A stretch of 11,597 nt of DNA from Clostridia bacterium. GTDB taxonomy: Bacteria > Bacillota > Clostridia > Christensenellales > Borkfalkiaceae. The notes below the pieces were generated by a model, which saw nothing but the letters and a program-made list of their open reading frames with translations, searched no databases and was not told the DNA's origin. Shown here in pieces: positions 1-6,490 of the stretch. The first letter of the stretch is position 1. Each line of letters starts with the position of its first letter. Both the position numbers and the translations under genes were made by a program. The stretch lies in contig JAFVXN010000133.1 of the NCBI GenBank assembly GCA_017501125.1, positions 1 through 11,597 on the forward strand, written 5' to 3'.

Positions 1-2
1 AG

Positions 3-1454
3 AGAATATCCTTTGCACTGAACGCAGTGGGGATGGAAGCGTATCGTGACGCCACTACTTCGCGCTTGTCAGGCGGACAAAAACAGCGTATTGCTATTGC
101 CGGCGTGCTGGCGTTGAAACCGAGAATTATCGTCTTGGACGAGTCGACGGCGATGCTGGACCCCCGTGGCAGAAAGGAAGTTATCGAGGTCGTCTCAAAA
201 CTTAATAAGGAAGAAAAAATCACGGTGCTTTTAATCACGCACTTCCCCGAAGAGGCACTTCTTGCCGATCGTGCCGTCGTGATGAGCGAAGGCAGGATCG
301 TATCAGAGGGGGCACCGAAAGACGTGCTGTGTCGCGCCGAGGAATTGAAAAAATATCACTTGGCGTTGCCCATGCCCGTAAAAATATGCCGTATGTTGAC
401 GGAGGGCAATTTGCCCGTTGACGATTGCTATACGCCGACGGAGATAGCCCAAAATATTATAAAGAGTGGTTCGTACAGACCGATGAAGACCACGGTAGAG
501 GACAAGGCGGAAGGGTTTATGGAAGACGACGCGGGCGAGATTGTTTGCGAGCATTTGTCTTACGTCTACAATCCCAAATCTCCGTTCGCTTCGCACGCGC
601 TGACGGATGCGACGCTGCATATCCGCACGGGCGATTTTTTCGGGATAATCGGGCATACGGGCAGTGGTAAGTCTACCTTCGTGCAGCATCTCAACGCTCT
701 TTTGAAAGTCCCTTCTGCGCACAAGCGATATAGGAAGAAGAAAAAATCCTCTGCACCCGAGATAAAATTGACGGTGGCAGGGTACGATTTAGCGAATAAA
801 AAGACGGATTTTCAGGAACTTAGAAGCAAGGTTGGTATGGTATTCCAGTATCCGGAATATCAATTGTTTGCCGAGACGGTTTTTGACGACGTTGCTTTCG
901 GCTTGAAAAATTTTGCAAAAAAAGCGCCTTCTAAGGCAGAGATAGAGGTTGCCGTCCGCGAGGCGTTGGAGACGGTGGGGCTCGATTACGAGTCGGTCAA
1001 GGACAAATCTCCCTTTGATTTATCGGGTGGACAAAAGCGTCGCGTCGCCATTGCGGGCGTTATCGTGACGAAACCGCAGATTCTCGTGTTGGACGAGCCT
1101 GCGGCAGGGTTAGACCCTTTGGGAAAACAAGAAATTATGCGCCTGTTGCACGATTTGCATGGCGGTTGGTGCAAGACGGTCGTCATCGTCTCGCACGATA
1201 TGGACGAAATTGCGGAAAATTGCAATCGGGTGGCGGTCTTTGAAAAGGGCGTCGTCGTGGCGGTTGACACGCCGAGAAAGTTGTTTTCCTCCGCGGAGAA
1301 ACTTTACAATCTCGGGTTGGATATTCCCTATACGGCAAAGATAACTTCGCTGTTAAAAGAGAAAGGCGTAGAGATTGATTGCAACTACACGGTGGACGAT
1401 TTTGTAAAGAATACGTGGCTCAGGGTGACGAAGGAGGTGGCGGCAAAGGGCTGA
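3..1454 (+). CDS. ecfA: Fused EcfA1-EcfA2 ATPase of an ECF transporter (5' partial)
   Basis: This is the ATP-hydrolysing subunit of an energy-coupling factor importer for vitamins or metals; it acts at the inner face of the membrane with EcfT. The frame is open through the left edge (RISFALNAV precedes the first possible GTG at 27), so the true start and the first Walker A and Q-loop are outside the window. Counting from codon 27, half 1 shows the signature LSGGQKQR (14-21), Walker B IIVLDE (34-39), D-loop STAMLDP and H-loop His71, which is EcfA1-like. Half 2 is a complete second nucleotide-binding domain: Walker A GHTGSGKST (209-217), Q-loop FQYPEYQLF (Gln274), signature LSGGQKRR (332-339), Walker B ILVLDEP (352-358) and His390, which is EcfA2-like. 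Most Firmicutes encode A1 and A2 as separate genes, so this is a fusion. A lysine-rich insert lies at residues 227-243. The 3' end carries the ribosome binding site for ecfT. Confidence 0.93.
   Translation, partial: RISFALNAVGMEAYRDATTSRLSGGQKQRIAIAGVLALKPRIIVLDESTAMLDPRGRKEVIEVVSKLNKEEKITVLLITHFPEEALLADRAVVMSEGRIVSEGAPKDVLCRAEELKKYHLALPMPVKICRMLTEGNLPVDDCYTPTEIAQNIIKSGSYRPMKTTVEDKAEGFMEDDAGEIVCEHLSYVYNPKSPFASHALTDATLHIRTGDFFGIIGHTGSGKSTFVQHLNALLKVPSAHKRYRKKKKSSAPEIKLTVAGYDLANKKTDFQELRSKVGMVFQYPEYQLFAETVFDDVAFGLKNFAKKAPSKAEIEVAVREALETVGLDYESVKDKSPFDLSGGQKRRVAIAGVIVTKPQILVLDEPAAGLDPLGKQEIMRLLHDLHGGWCKTVVIVSHDMDEIAENCNRVAVFEKGVVVAVDTPRKLFSSAEKLYNLGLDIPYTAKITSLLKEKGVEIDCNYTVDDFVKNTWLRVTKEVAAKG
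1431..1439 (+). promoter_or_regulatory. Perfect Shine-Dalgarno without a start codon in the ecfT frame
   Basis: AAGGAGGTG is a full match to the 16S anti-Shine-Dalgarno, inside the end of ecfA. In the ecfT frame the following codons encode the conserved EcfT N-terminus but include no ATG, GTG, TTG or CTG until GTG at 1492, 54 bases after AGGAGG. The codon at the ideal distance (1447-1449, 9 bases after AGGAGG) is AGG, one substitution from ATG. An ATG there would give an eight-base overlap with the ecfA stop. Confidence 0.7.
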
Positions 1455-1491
1455 CGTTTCCTTTGGGCAGTATTATCCTGCCAAATCCTTC

Positions 1492-2292
1492 GTGCATAAA
1501 TGCGACCCGCGACTGAAAATCCTTGCCTTCATCGTCTTCGTCGTAGCGATTTTTCTGGCGAATAATTTCGTTGCATTGGGGATATGCGCCCTCTGCTTTA
1601 TTATTATTGCAATTTGCTCAAGGGTGCCGTTTGTTAGTCTTCTAAAGTCGGTCAAAGGCATCTGGTTCCTGTTGCTGTTTACGGTCGTGCTCAACCTCTT
1701 CTTTTATGCAGGCGATCCCGCAAAAGACGTGCTGTGGTGGGAGTGGTGGATAGCCGATTGGTGGGTAATTAGGATTTGGGAAGGGGCGGTATATTTTTCG
1801 GCTTTTCTGGCTGTTCGCTTGGTTTTGCTGATATTGACGTCGTCGTTGTTGACGTTGACGACCTCGCCCGTGGCGCTTACTGACGGCTTAGAAGGACTTT
1901 TATTCCCTTTCAAATTGATTAAGTTGCCCGTTCACGAATTGGCGCTTATTATGTCGATTGCATTGCGGTTTATCCCCATTTTGTCTGACGAAACGGCACG
2001 TATTATCAACGCGCAGAAGGCGAGGGGCGCCGATTTTGAAAAGGGTGGACTCATTAAGAGGGTTAAGGCAATCGTCCCCGTGTTGATTCCCTTGCTCATC
2101 AGTGCGTTTAGACGTTCGGAAGAATTAGGCGACGCGATGGACGCAAGATGCTATACGGGTAGTAAGGTGCGCACGAAATACAAAAAATTAAGATTTGGCT
2201 ATCGAGATTTAATCTCGGTGTTGTTCGTGCTGGCGTTGTTGGCTAGCGTGATTGTGCTTAGATTTTTCCCGATAGGACCCGTAGTGGTTTAA
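1492..2292 (+). CDS. ecfT: ECF transporter transmembrane subunit EcfT
   Basis: EcfT is the integral membrane scaffold that couples ATP hydrolysis by the EcfA domains to exchangeable substrate-binding S components. From GTG 1492 it has 266 residues with hydrophobic segments near 8-40, 55-72, 98-126, 195-205 and 240-260. The two coupling-helix motifs that contact the ATPases are visible: AQKARGADFE (174-183) and AMDARCYTG (215-223). The N-terminal HKxDPRxK family motif starts at residue 2. The reading frame continues upstream as ADVSFGQYYPAKSFV, which matches the usual EcfT N-terminus (GQY-P-S-x-H), so the native protein probably starts about 15 residues earlier, near 1447. No standard start codon exists there, so 1492 is only the first canonical start and it lacks a nearby ribosome binding site. 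It directly follows the EcfA fusion and precedes truA. The family assignment is firm; the start is not. Confidence 0.92.
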   Translation: MHKCDPRLKILAFIVFVVAIFLANNFVALGICALCFIIIAICSRVPFVSLLKSVKGIWFLLLFTVVLNLFFYAGDPAKDVLWWEWWIADWWVIRIWEGAVYFSAFLAVRLVLLILTSSLLTLTTSPVALTDGLEGLLFPFKLIKLPVHELALIMSIALRFIPILSDETARIINAQKARGADFEKGGLIKRVKAIVPVLIPLLISAFRRSEELGDAMDARCYTGSKVRTKYKKLRFGYRDLISVLFVLALLASVIVLRFFPIGPVVV

Positions 2293-2298
2293 GAGGTG
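2293..2298 (+). promoter_or_regulatory. Ribosome binding site deciding the truA start
   Basis: GAGGTG begins right after the ecfT stop; its GAGG core lies 5 bases before ATG 2302. It overlaps the alternative GTG at 2296, which therefore cannot be the start it serves. Confidence 0.75.
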
Positions 2299-2301
2299 GT
2301 T

Positions 2302-3051
2302 ATGCGGTACGTATTAAAAATTGCCTACGACGGCACCTCTTATGCAGGTTGGCAACGGCAAAAGAACGCTGTCAGCGTGCAACAACGTCTAGAAGAAGCG
2401 CTTTTGCAGGCGTTGGGTACTGAGGTGAAGGTGACGGCGAGCGGTCGTACGGACGCAGGCGTACACGCCTTAGGACAGGTGTGCCATTTTGACGCGGAAG
2501 TAAGCGTGCCTCCCGAAAAAATGCCCGATTGCGTCAATCGCTTTTTGCCTGACGATATCCGCGCGATAAAGGGGTGGCAGGCAGAAGACGGATTTGACAG
2601 CAACCGCAGCGCGAAAAGGAAGACTTATTGCTATCGTTTGTACGAGGGGGATAAAGAGAATCCGTTGCTTAGTCGTTATGCCGTGCGCATAGAGAATTTA
2701 CCCGAGGTTTCTTTGTTGCAAGACGCAGCAAGGCTGTTTGAGGGGACGCACGATTTTAAGGCGTTCTGCGCGTCAGGTTCCTCCGTGAAGACAACGGTGC
2801 GTACCGTGTACGAGGTGAAGGTGGTAAAGGAGCAAGTTTTCTCCCAGCCCATTATTAGCGTATACGTGACGGGCAACGGCTTTTTGTACAATATGGTGCG
2901 GACGATGGTAGGGGAACTTATCGAGATTGCCGCAGGAAGAAAAACGGCAGATTCCTTGCAAAAGGCGTACGAAACGGGTGAACGAAATTTGCTGGGGAAG
3001 ACGATGGCGGCAAAGGGTTTGACCCTTGTTGACGTCGTATATCAGGATTAG
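2302..3051 (+). CDS. truA: tRNA pseudouridine(38-40) synthase TruA
   Basis: TruA isomerises uridines 38-40 in the anticodon arm of many tRNAs to pseudouridine in the cytoplasm. The 249-residue product is of normal length for Firmicutes. Family motifs are present: KIAYDGTSYAGWQRQ near the N-terminus (6-20) and SGRTDAGVHA (48-57) with catalytic Asp51, plus YNMVRTMVGEL in the C-terminal half. ATG 2302 is chosen over the in-frame GTG 2296 because the ribosome binding site overlaps that GTG and MRYVLKIAYDG is the expected N-terminus. It starts 9 bases after the ecfT stop; ecfT-truA adjacency is classical in Firmicutes. Nothing looks damaged. Confidence 0.97.
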   Translation: MRYVLKIAYDGTSYAGWQRQKNAVSVQQRLEEALLQALGTEVKVTASGRTDAGVHALGQVCHFDAEVSVPPEKMPDCVNRFLPDDIRAIKGWQAEDGFDSNRSAKRKTYCYRLYEGDKENPLLSRYAVRIENLPEVSLLQDAARLFEGTHDFKAFCASGSSVKTTVRTVYEVKVVKEQVFSQPIISVYVTGNGFLYNMVRTMVGELIEIAAGRKTADSLQKAYETGERNLLGKTMAAKGLTLVDVVYQD

Positions 3052-3060
3052 GAGAATTAT

Positions 3061-4062
3061 ATGGAAATTTTTATGTTATACGAGACGATAACGTCTGCTT
3101 GGGGATACGCGAACTCCGTGTATTTGCAGGCGAGCGATATTTTGTATCCCGTGCTTACGAGGGATATTCTCGTGTTGTCGCTTTTGGGTGCTTTCGGCGT
3201 GTGGCTGATTATGTTCCTTTTTCAAGCGTTCGGTTTGTATCGTATGGCGAAAGGGCAAGGGGTAAGGCATAAGTGGCTCGCTTTTCTGCCTTTTGCCAAT
3301 TTTATCTTGGTAGAGCGGTTGGGCGGCAGGTGTACGATTTTTGGCCAACGCATGCGCCGTCCTGGCATCTTTGCGCTTGTGGCGCAGGTGGTGACCTGCA
3401 TTGTTTGCGGTTTGTTCATCGCAGCGCAAATCTATCTTTATAGCGTAGAGGGACCTCCGCAATACGTCGACGGGCAGTTTGGCTCGCCGTTGCAATGGGT
3501 GGAGTTGGAAGGACTTTCCTATTACGCTTACGTTGTCTATACGATTTTTTGGTGGGTCGTGCCGATTATACAGTTCGTTTGCAACGTATTCCTCTTCGTG
3601 CTTTTCTCGGGGCTTTATAAGAGATATCAGCCGAGGTTTGCCTATTTGTTTGCCTTTTTGACTTTGCTCGTGCCTATCGTGGCAGGCTTGCCTGTGCGTT
3701 ATATCTTCGTCTTTGTCTTTAGAAAAAGACCAGCGATTGACTACGAGGATTATATCCGCCGTCAAAGGGAGGAGTTTATCCGTAGGCAACAGCAACAACA
3801 TCAAGAGTATCAAAGACAATACGGTCAGTTCAATCAGTCGTACGGACCTTATGGGCAGGGCAATTACGGCCCGTACGGTCAGGCAAACAACGGCAATACC
3901 GCCTCGTCGCCTCAGGGCAATCCTAATCCCCAAAATCCTGCGGCTACGACGTCTTCTGCGCCCGCTCCTTCCGACGAGCCGTTTGCAGAATTCGGTGGAG
4001 ACTCCACGAGGAGCGAAAGCGACGACGCTAGTGGACAAAAGGGTGAAGATTGGTTTAATTGA
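3061..4062 (+). CDS. Unrecognised integral membrane protein with Gln/Gly/Tyr-rich tail
   Basis: I do not recognise a named family. The 333 residues show about four hydrophobic helices (roughly 35-58, 104-127, 155-183 and 192-220) and no cleavable signal peptide. Between helices 1 and 2, GLYRMAKGQGVRHKWLAFLP (58-77) resembles a loop seen in assorted clostridial membrane proteins (from memory). After helix 4 come RKR and a charged stretch (227-250, possibly helical, with QQQQ), then a low-complexity tail rich in Gln, Gly, Tyr, Asn, Pro and Ser with two YGPYGQ units, ending acidic. By the positive-inside rule the basic residues after helix 4 suggest a cytoplasmic tail. AGGAGA lies just upstream of the ATG, 9 bases after truA, so it is probably the last gene of the ecf-truA transcript, followed by a terminator. 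A 320-codon open frame on the opposite strand is judged a shadow. Function unknown. Confidence 0.85.
   Translation: MEIFMLYETITSAWGYANSVYLQASDILYPVLTRDILVLSLLGAFGVWLIMFLFQAFGLYRMAKGQGVRHKWLAFLPFANFILVERLGGRCTIFGQRMRRPGIFALVAQVVTCIVCGLFIAAQIYLYSVEGPPQYVDGQFGSPLQWVELEGLSYYAYVVYTIFWWVVPIIQFVCNVFLFVLFSGLYKRYQPRFAYLFAFLTLLVPIVAGLPVRYIFVFVFRKRPAIDYEDYIRRQREEFIRRQQQQHQEYQRQYGQFNQSYGPYGQGNYGPYGQANNGNTASSPQGNPNPQNPAATTSSAPAPSDEPFAEFGGDSTRSESDDASGQKGEDWFN
3841..3888 (+). repeat. Two-unit tandem repeat coding YGPYGQ(G/A)N
   Basis: Two consecutive 24-base units (3841-3864 and 3865-3888) encode YGPYGQGN and YGPYGQAN. Of the seven shared residues, five use a different third base, so the repeat is better conserved as protein than as DNA. 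This suggests an old duplication kept for its amino-acid sequence rather than recent slippage. Confidence 0.8.
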
Positions 4063-4090
4063 TTTGTGACAATTTCATAACGATTTTGAA

Positions 4091-4130
4091 GACGGAAAAT
4101 AAGAAAAAGTTATATTTTCCGTCTTTTTTT
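4091..4130 (+). terminator. Intrinsic terminator after the ecf-truA block
   Basis: An 11-base perfect stem, GACGGAAAATA (4091-4101) with TATTTTCCGTC (4113-4123), has an 11-base A-rich loop and is followed by seven T (4124-4130). Two more A-T pairs can form at the base. There is no T-run for the reverse strand, so it should act only on + strand transcripts. It separates the membrane-protein gene from the mnmE operon. Confidence 0.93.
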
Positions 4131-4152
4131 ATAAAAAAGATGCTGGAAAGGA

Positions 4153-4181
4153 TTTACACACAAAAGCAGGTGTGTTATAAT
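4153..4181 (+). promoter_or_regulatory. Sigma-A type promoter of the mnmE operon
   Basis: TTTACA (4153-4158, five of six bases of the -35 consensus) is separated by exactly 17 bases from TATAAT (4176-4181, perfect -10). A TG at 4173-4174 gives an extended -10. Transcription would start near 4187-4189, leaving a leader of about 50 bases before mnmE. It lies just after the terminator, as expected for a new operon. A second TATAAT at 4192-4197 has no -35 at the right distance. Confidence 0.87.
4156..4175. promoter_or_regulatory. Inverted repeat in the promoter spacer, possible operator
   Basis: ACACAC (4156-4161) and GTGTGT (4170-4175) form a perfect 6-base dyad with an 8-base centre. It overlaps the end of the -35 and abuts the -10. 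Being upstream of the predicted transcription start, it cannot act as an RNA hairpin in this transcript, so a protein-binding operator is the simplest reading. I do not recognise the regulator. Short GT/AC dyads can occur by chance. Confidence 0.35.
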
Positions 4182-4237
4182 AAGTACAGGTTATAATTGA
4201 AAGTTATACCAAAGCACAGTTTTACGAGGACGAGAAT

Positions 4238-5569
4238 ATGCAAGAAAACGTTTCGGCAATCGCAACTCCGCACGGTAAAGGCGGTGTGGCAATTATCAGG
4301 ATAAGCGGAGAAACGGCGCTCGAATTAGCGTCGAAGATGTTTCGTCCCAATGCAAAAATTCCCGTCGTTGACTTTCAGCCTTATCGTATGTATACGGGCG
4401 AGATTGAGGCGGAAGGGTTTACCGATTACGGTATGTGCGTATATTTCAAGGCGCCGCACAGTTATACGGGCGAGGACGTGGTGGAATTCCACTGTCACGG
4501 AGGGGAGAGTATTGCAAGGGGCGTGTTAAAGCGCACGTACGCCTTGGGCGCCCGTCCAGCAACGCGCGGCGAGTTTACGAAACGTGCCTTTTTGAATGGA
4601 AAACTGTCTTTGGCGTCGGCGGAAGGCGTCGCGGATATGATTAACGGCGAGAGCGAAGCCGAGGTAAAAGCAGGGTATATGCTTTACAGTGAAAAGTTGA
4701 CGGAAAGGGTCAAGGCTTTGCAGTCCGCGTTGACGACGGCACTTGCGGAGATAGACGTCTCTTTCGACTATCCCGAAGAGGATTTGGAAGAGGTGCAGAC
4801 GGCACAGACGCAAGCCGTTTTAGAGGAGACGGAAAAAGAGATTCTTTCCTTGCTCTCAGGGTATGCGACGGGTAGAAAAATCAAGTCGGGCGTGACGGTT
4901 GCCCTTTGCGGTAAGCCGAACACGGGCAAAAGTTCCTTGCTTAACAGGCTGCTTGGATACGATAAGGCAATCGTTTCCTCTATTGCCGGTACGACGCGCG
5001 ACGCGGTGGAAGGGACGATAGAGATAGAGGGAAGAAAATTCAATTTGTACGATACGGCAGGCGTGCGCGAAAGCGGCGACGAGATAGAAAGTATCGGGAT
5101 TCAAATGGCGGAAAGGATTATTCAATCGGCAGACGTGGCGGTGTACGTCGTAGACGCGACGGACGAGGATAGCGAGGATCTCGATTTGCTTTCTAGGTTG
5201 GAGGGGAAACCTCTTATAAAAATCGTCAATAAGATAGATTTGGCGTCGGGCACTAACCAATCGGCGGATCTTGAGATATCCGCTATGACTGGCGAGGGGA
5301 TAGAAAGGCTTAAAACGCTCTTATATGAAAAAAGTTTCGGCGACAGGGGCGAGGACGCGGCGTTTTTGATAGAAGAAAGACATTACGACGCCCTGCGAAG
5401 GGCGAAAGACAGCGTGACGAAGGCGCTCAACGCTTGTCGGAGCGAGTCGTTGGATTTGATAGCGGTAGACGTGAAGGAGTGTTGGGACGCGCTCGGCGAA
5501 ATTACGGGCGAGACGGCTACGGAAAGGATAATAGAAGAGATTTTCTCTAAGTTTTGCGTAGGTAAATAA
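4238..5569 (+). CDS. mnmE: tRNA uridine-34 modification GTPase MnmE
   Basis: With MnmG, MnmE makes the (carboxymethyl)aminomethyl group on wobble uridine 34 of certain tRNAs, using a tetrahydrofolate-derived carbon and potassium-dependent GTP hydrolysis. The 443-residue protein is full length. It has an N-terminal folate-binding domain (starting IATPHGKGGVAIIRISG), a helical domain, an inserted G domain and the invariant C-terminus FCVGK (439-443). G motifs are GKPNTGKS (225-232, with Asn228 as the potassium ligand), GTTRD (251-255), DTAG (272-275) and NKID (331-334); Glu284 aligns with the catalytic Glu of E. coli MnmE. The ATG is preceded by GAGGA. It is the first gene after the 4153 promoter. 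In many bacteria mnmE sits next to mnmG, yidC and rnpA; here it heads a different operon. Confidence 0.98.
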   Translation: MQENVSAIATPHGKGGVAIIRISGETALELASKMFRPNAKIPVVDFQPYRMYTGEIEAEGFTDYGMCVYFKAPHSYTGEDVVEFHCHGGESIARGVLKRTYALGARPATRGEFTKRAFLNGKLSLASAEGVADMINGESEAEVKAGYMLYSEKLTERVKALQSALTTALAEIDVSFDYPEEDLEEVQTAQTQAVLEETEKEILSLLSGYATGRKIKSGVTVALCGKPNTGKSSLLNRLLGYDKAIVSSIAGTTRDAVEGTIEIEGRKFNLYDTAGVRESGDEIESIGIQMAERIIQSADVAVYVVDATDEDSEDLDLLSRLEGKPLIKIVNKIDLASGTNQSADLEISAMTGEGIERLKTLLYEKSFGDRGEDAAFLIEERHYDALRRAKDSVTKALNACRSESLDLIAVDVKECWDALGEITGETATERIIEEIFSKFCVGK

Positions 5570-5587
5570 GAGAAAGGGGGAAGAATT

Positions 5588-6481
5588 ATGGTCAATCTTG
5601 ATTTATATCGGGTGTTCTATACGGTGGCGAAGTGTGGCAGTTTGACGAAAGCCGCGGAGGAGTTGTATATCTCTCAGCCTGCCGTTTCACAATCCATCAA
5701 ACAATTAGAGAATCAGTTGGGGGTATCCCTGTTCAATCGTACCCACCGCGGTATGGAGTTGTCTGCCCAAGGCGGCAAGACGATTTTTGCCAAGGTCGAA
5801 AAGGCGTTGGGCTTATTTGCGGAGGCGGAGACGCTGATAGCGCGTATTAACGACAGCGCAAAAGGCGTGATTCGAATCGGTGCGTCGGAGACGATTTTTC
5901 GTTATTTCTTGGCGGACAAGATCGTCCGTTTCCACGAGGAATATCCCTCTGTAAAAATCGAGTTGATTTCCGCCGTCACTCCTAAGGCAATCGAAGCGTT
6001 GAAGGCAGGGGAATGCGATATGGCGTTCGTCAATCTGCCCATCGCACCCGAGCAGAACCTTTCGTTGCACGGCAATTGTATGCGCCTTAGCGACGTCTTT
6101 GTCGTCGGTGAAAAATACGCGGATTTAGCGGCGAAGACGCAACCGCTCTCTGTGGTGCAATCGCTCCCCCTCGTGCTTTTGGAGAAAAATACGGTGGCGA
6201 GAAGGGCGCTCGATAACTTTATGGACGCTATGGGGGTCAATCTTTCCTCGTCTATCGAAGTGGGCAGTTGGGATTTGATGAAGAGGTTGGTGGCAAAGGG
6301 TATGGGCGTCGGCGTAATCCCCAGAGAATACGCACAGACGCTGTTGGACGAAAAGACCTTGTTCGAGGTCAAGACGGACCCCGTCTTGCCTGCCCGTTCC
6401 GTAGGGCTTTTGACGTCCAAGACGGAACCTGCTTCTTTTGAAATGCGTGCGTTTGTAAAATTGTTCGATTTAGATATATAA
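5588..6481 (+). CDS. LysR-family transcriptional regulator
   Basis: This is a DNA-binding regulator of 297 residues, normal LysR size. The N-terminal winged helix-turn-helix is clear: LYRVFYTVAKCGSLTKAAEELYISQPAVSQSIKQLE spans about 6-41, followed by LGVSLFNRTHRGMELSAQG. The effector-binding domain starts near GVIRIGAS (93-100). The inducer and target genes cannot be read from sequence. The strong ribosome binding site AAAGGGGG lies 18 bases or less from the mnmE stop, and lepA follows 9 bases after its own stop, so it is probably co-transcribed with both. LysR genes usually face away from their target operon; here no divergent partner exists, so it either acts elsewhere or autoregulates this operon, perhaps at the dyad at 4156. 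Family assignment is firm, role unknown. Confidence 0.95.
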   Translation: MVNLDLYRVFYTVAKCGSLTKAAEELYISQPAVSQSIKQLENQLGVSLFNRTHRGMELSAQGGKTIFAKVEKALGLFAEAETLIARINDSAKGVIRIGASETIFRYFLADKIVRFHEEYPSVKIELISAVTPKAIEALKAGECDMAFVNLPIAPEQNLSLHGNCMRLSDVFVVGEKYADLAAKTQPLSVVQSLPLVLLEKNTVARRALDNFMDAMGVNLSSSIEVGSWDLMKRLVAKGMGVGVIPREYAQTLLDEKTLFEVKTDPVLPARSVGLLTSKTEPASFEMRAFVKLFDLDI

Positions 6482-6490
6482 AGGGAAACT

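Noticed and set aside
986..1270. Short - strand frame opposite the second ATPase domain
   Set aside because: It lies opposite conserved Walker B and signature motifs and has no ribosome binding site that I can see or family match.
1451..1491. CTG at 1451 as the ecfT start
   Set aside because: It is in a different frame from the EcfT coding sequence and would yield an unrelated peptide.
3076..4038. 320-codon open frame on the - strand opposite the unknown membrane protein
   Set aside because: The product is Arg/Leu/His-rich with no family-like motif. The + strand frame has a good ribosome binding site, hydrophobic helices and operon spacing, so the antisense frame is a codon-bias shadow.
4192..4197. 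Second TATAAT downstream of the mnmE promoter as another -10
   Set aside because: The sequence 16-18 bases upstream (GGTGTG region) does not resemble a -35, so it is more likely AT-rich leader or part of an operator.
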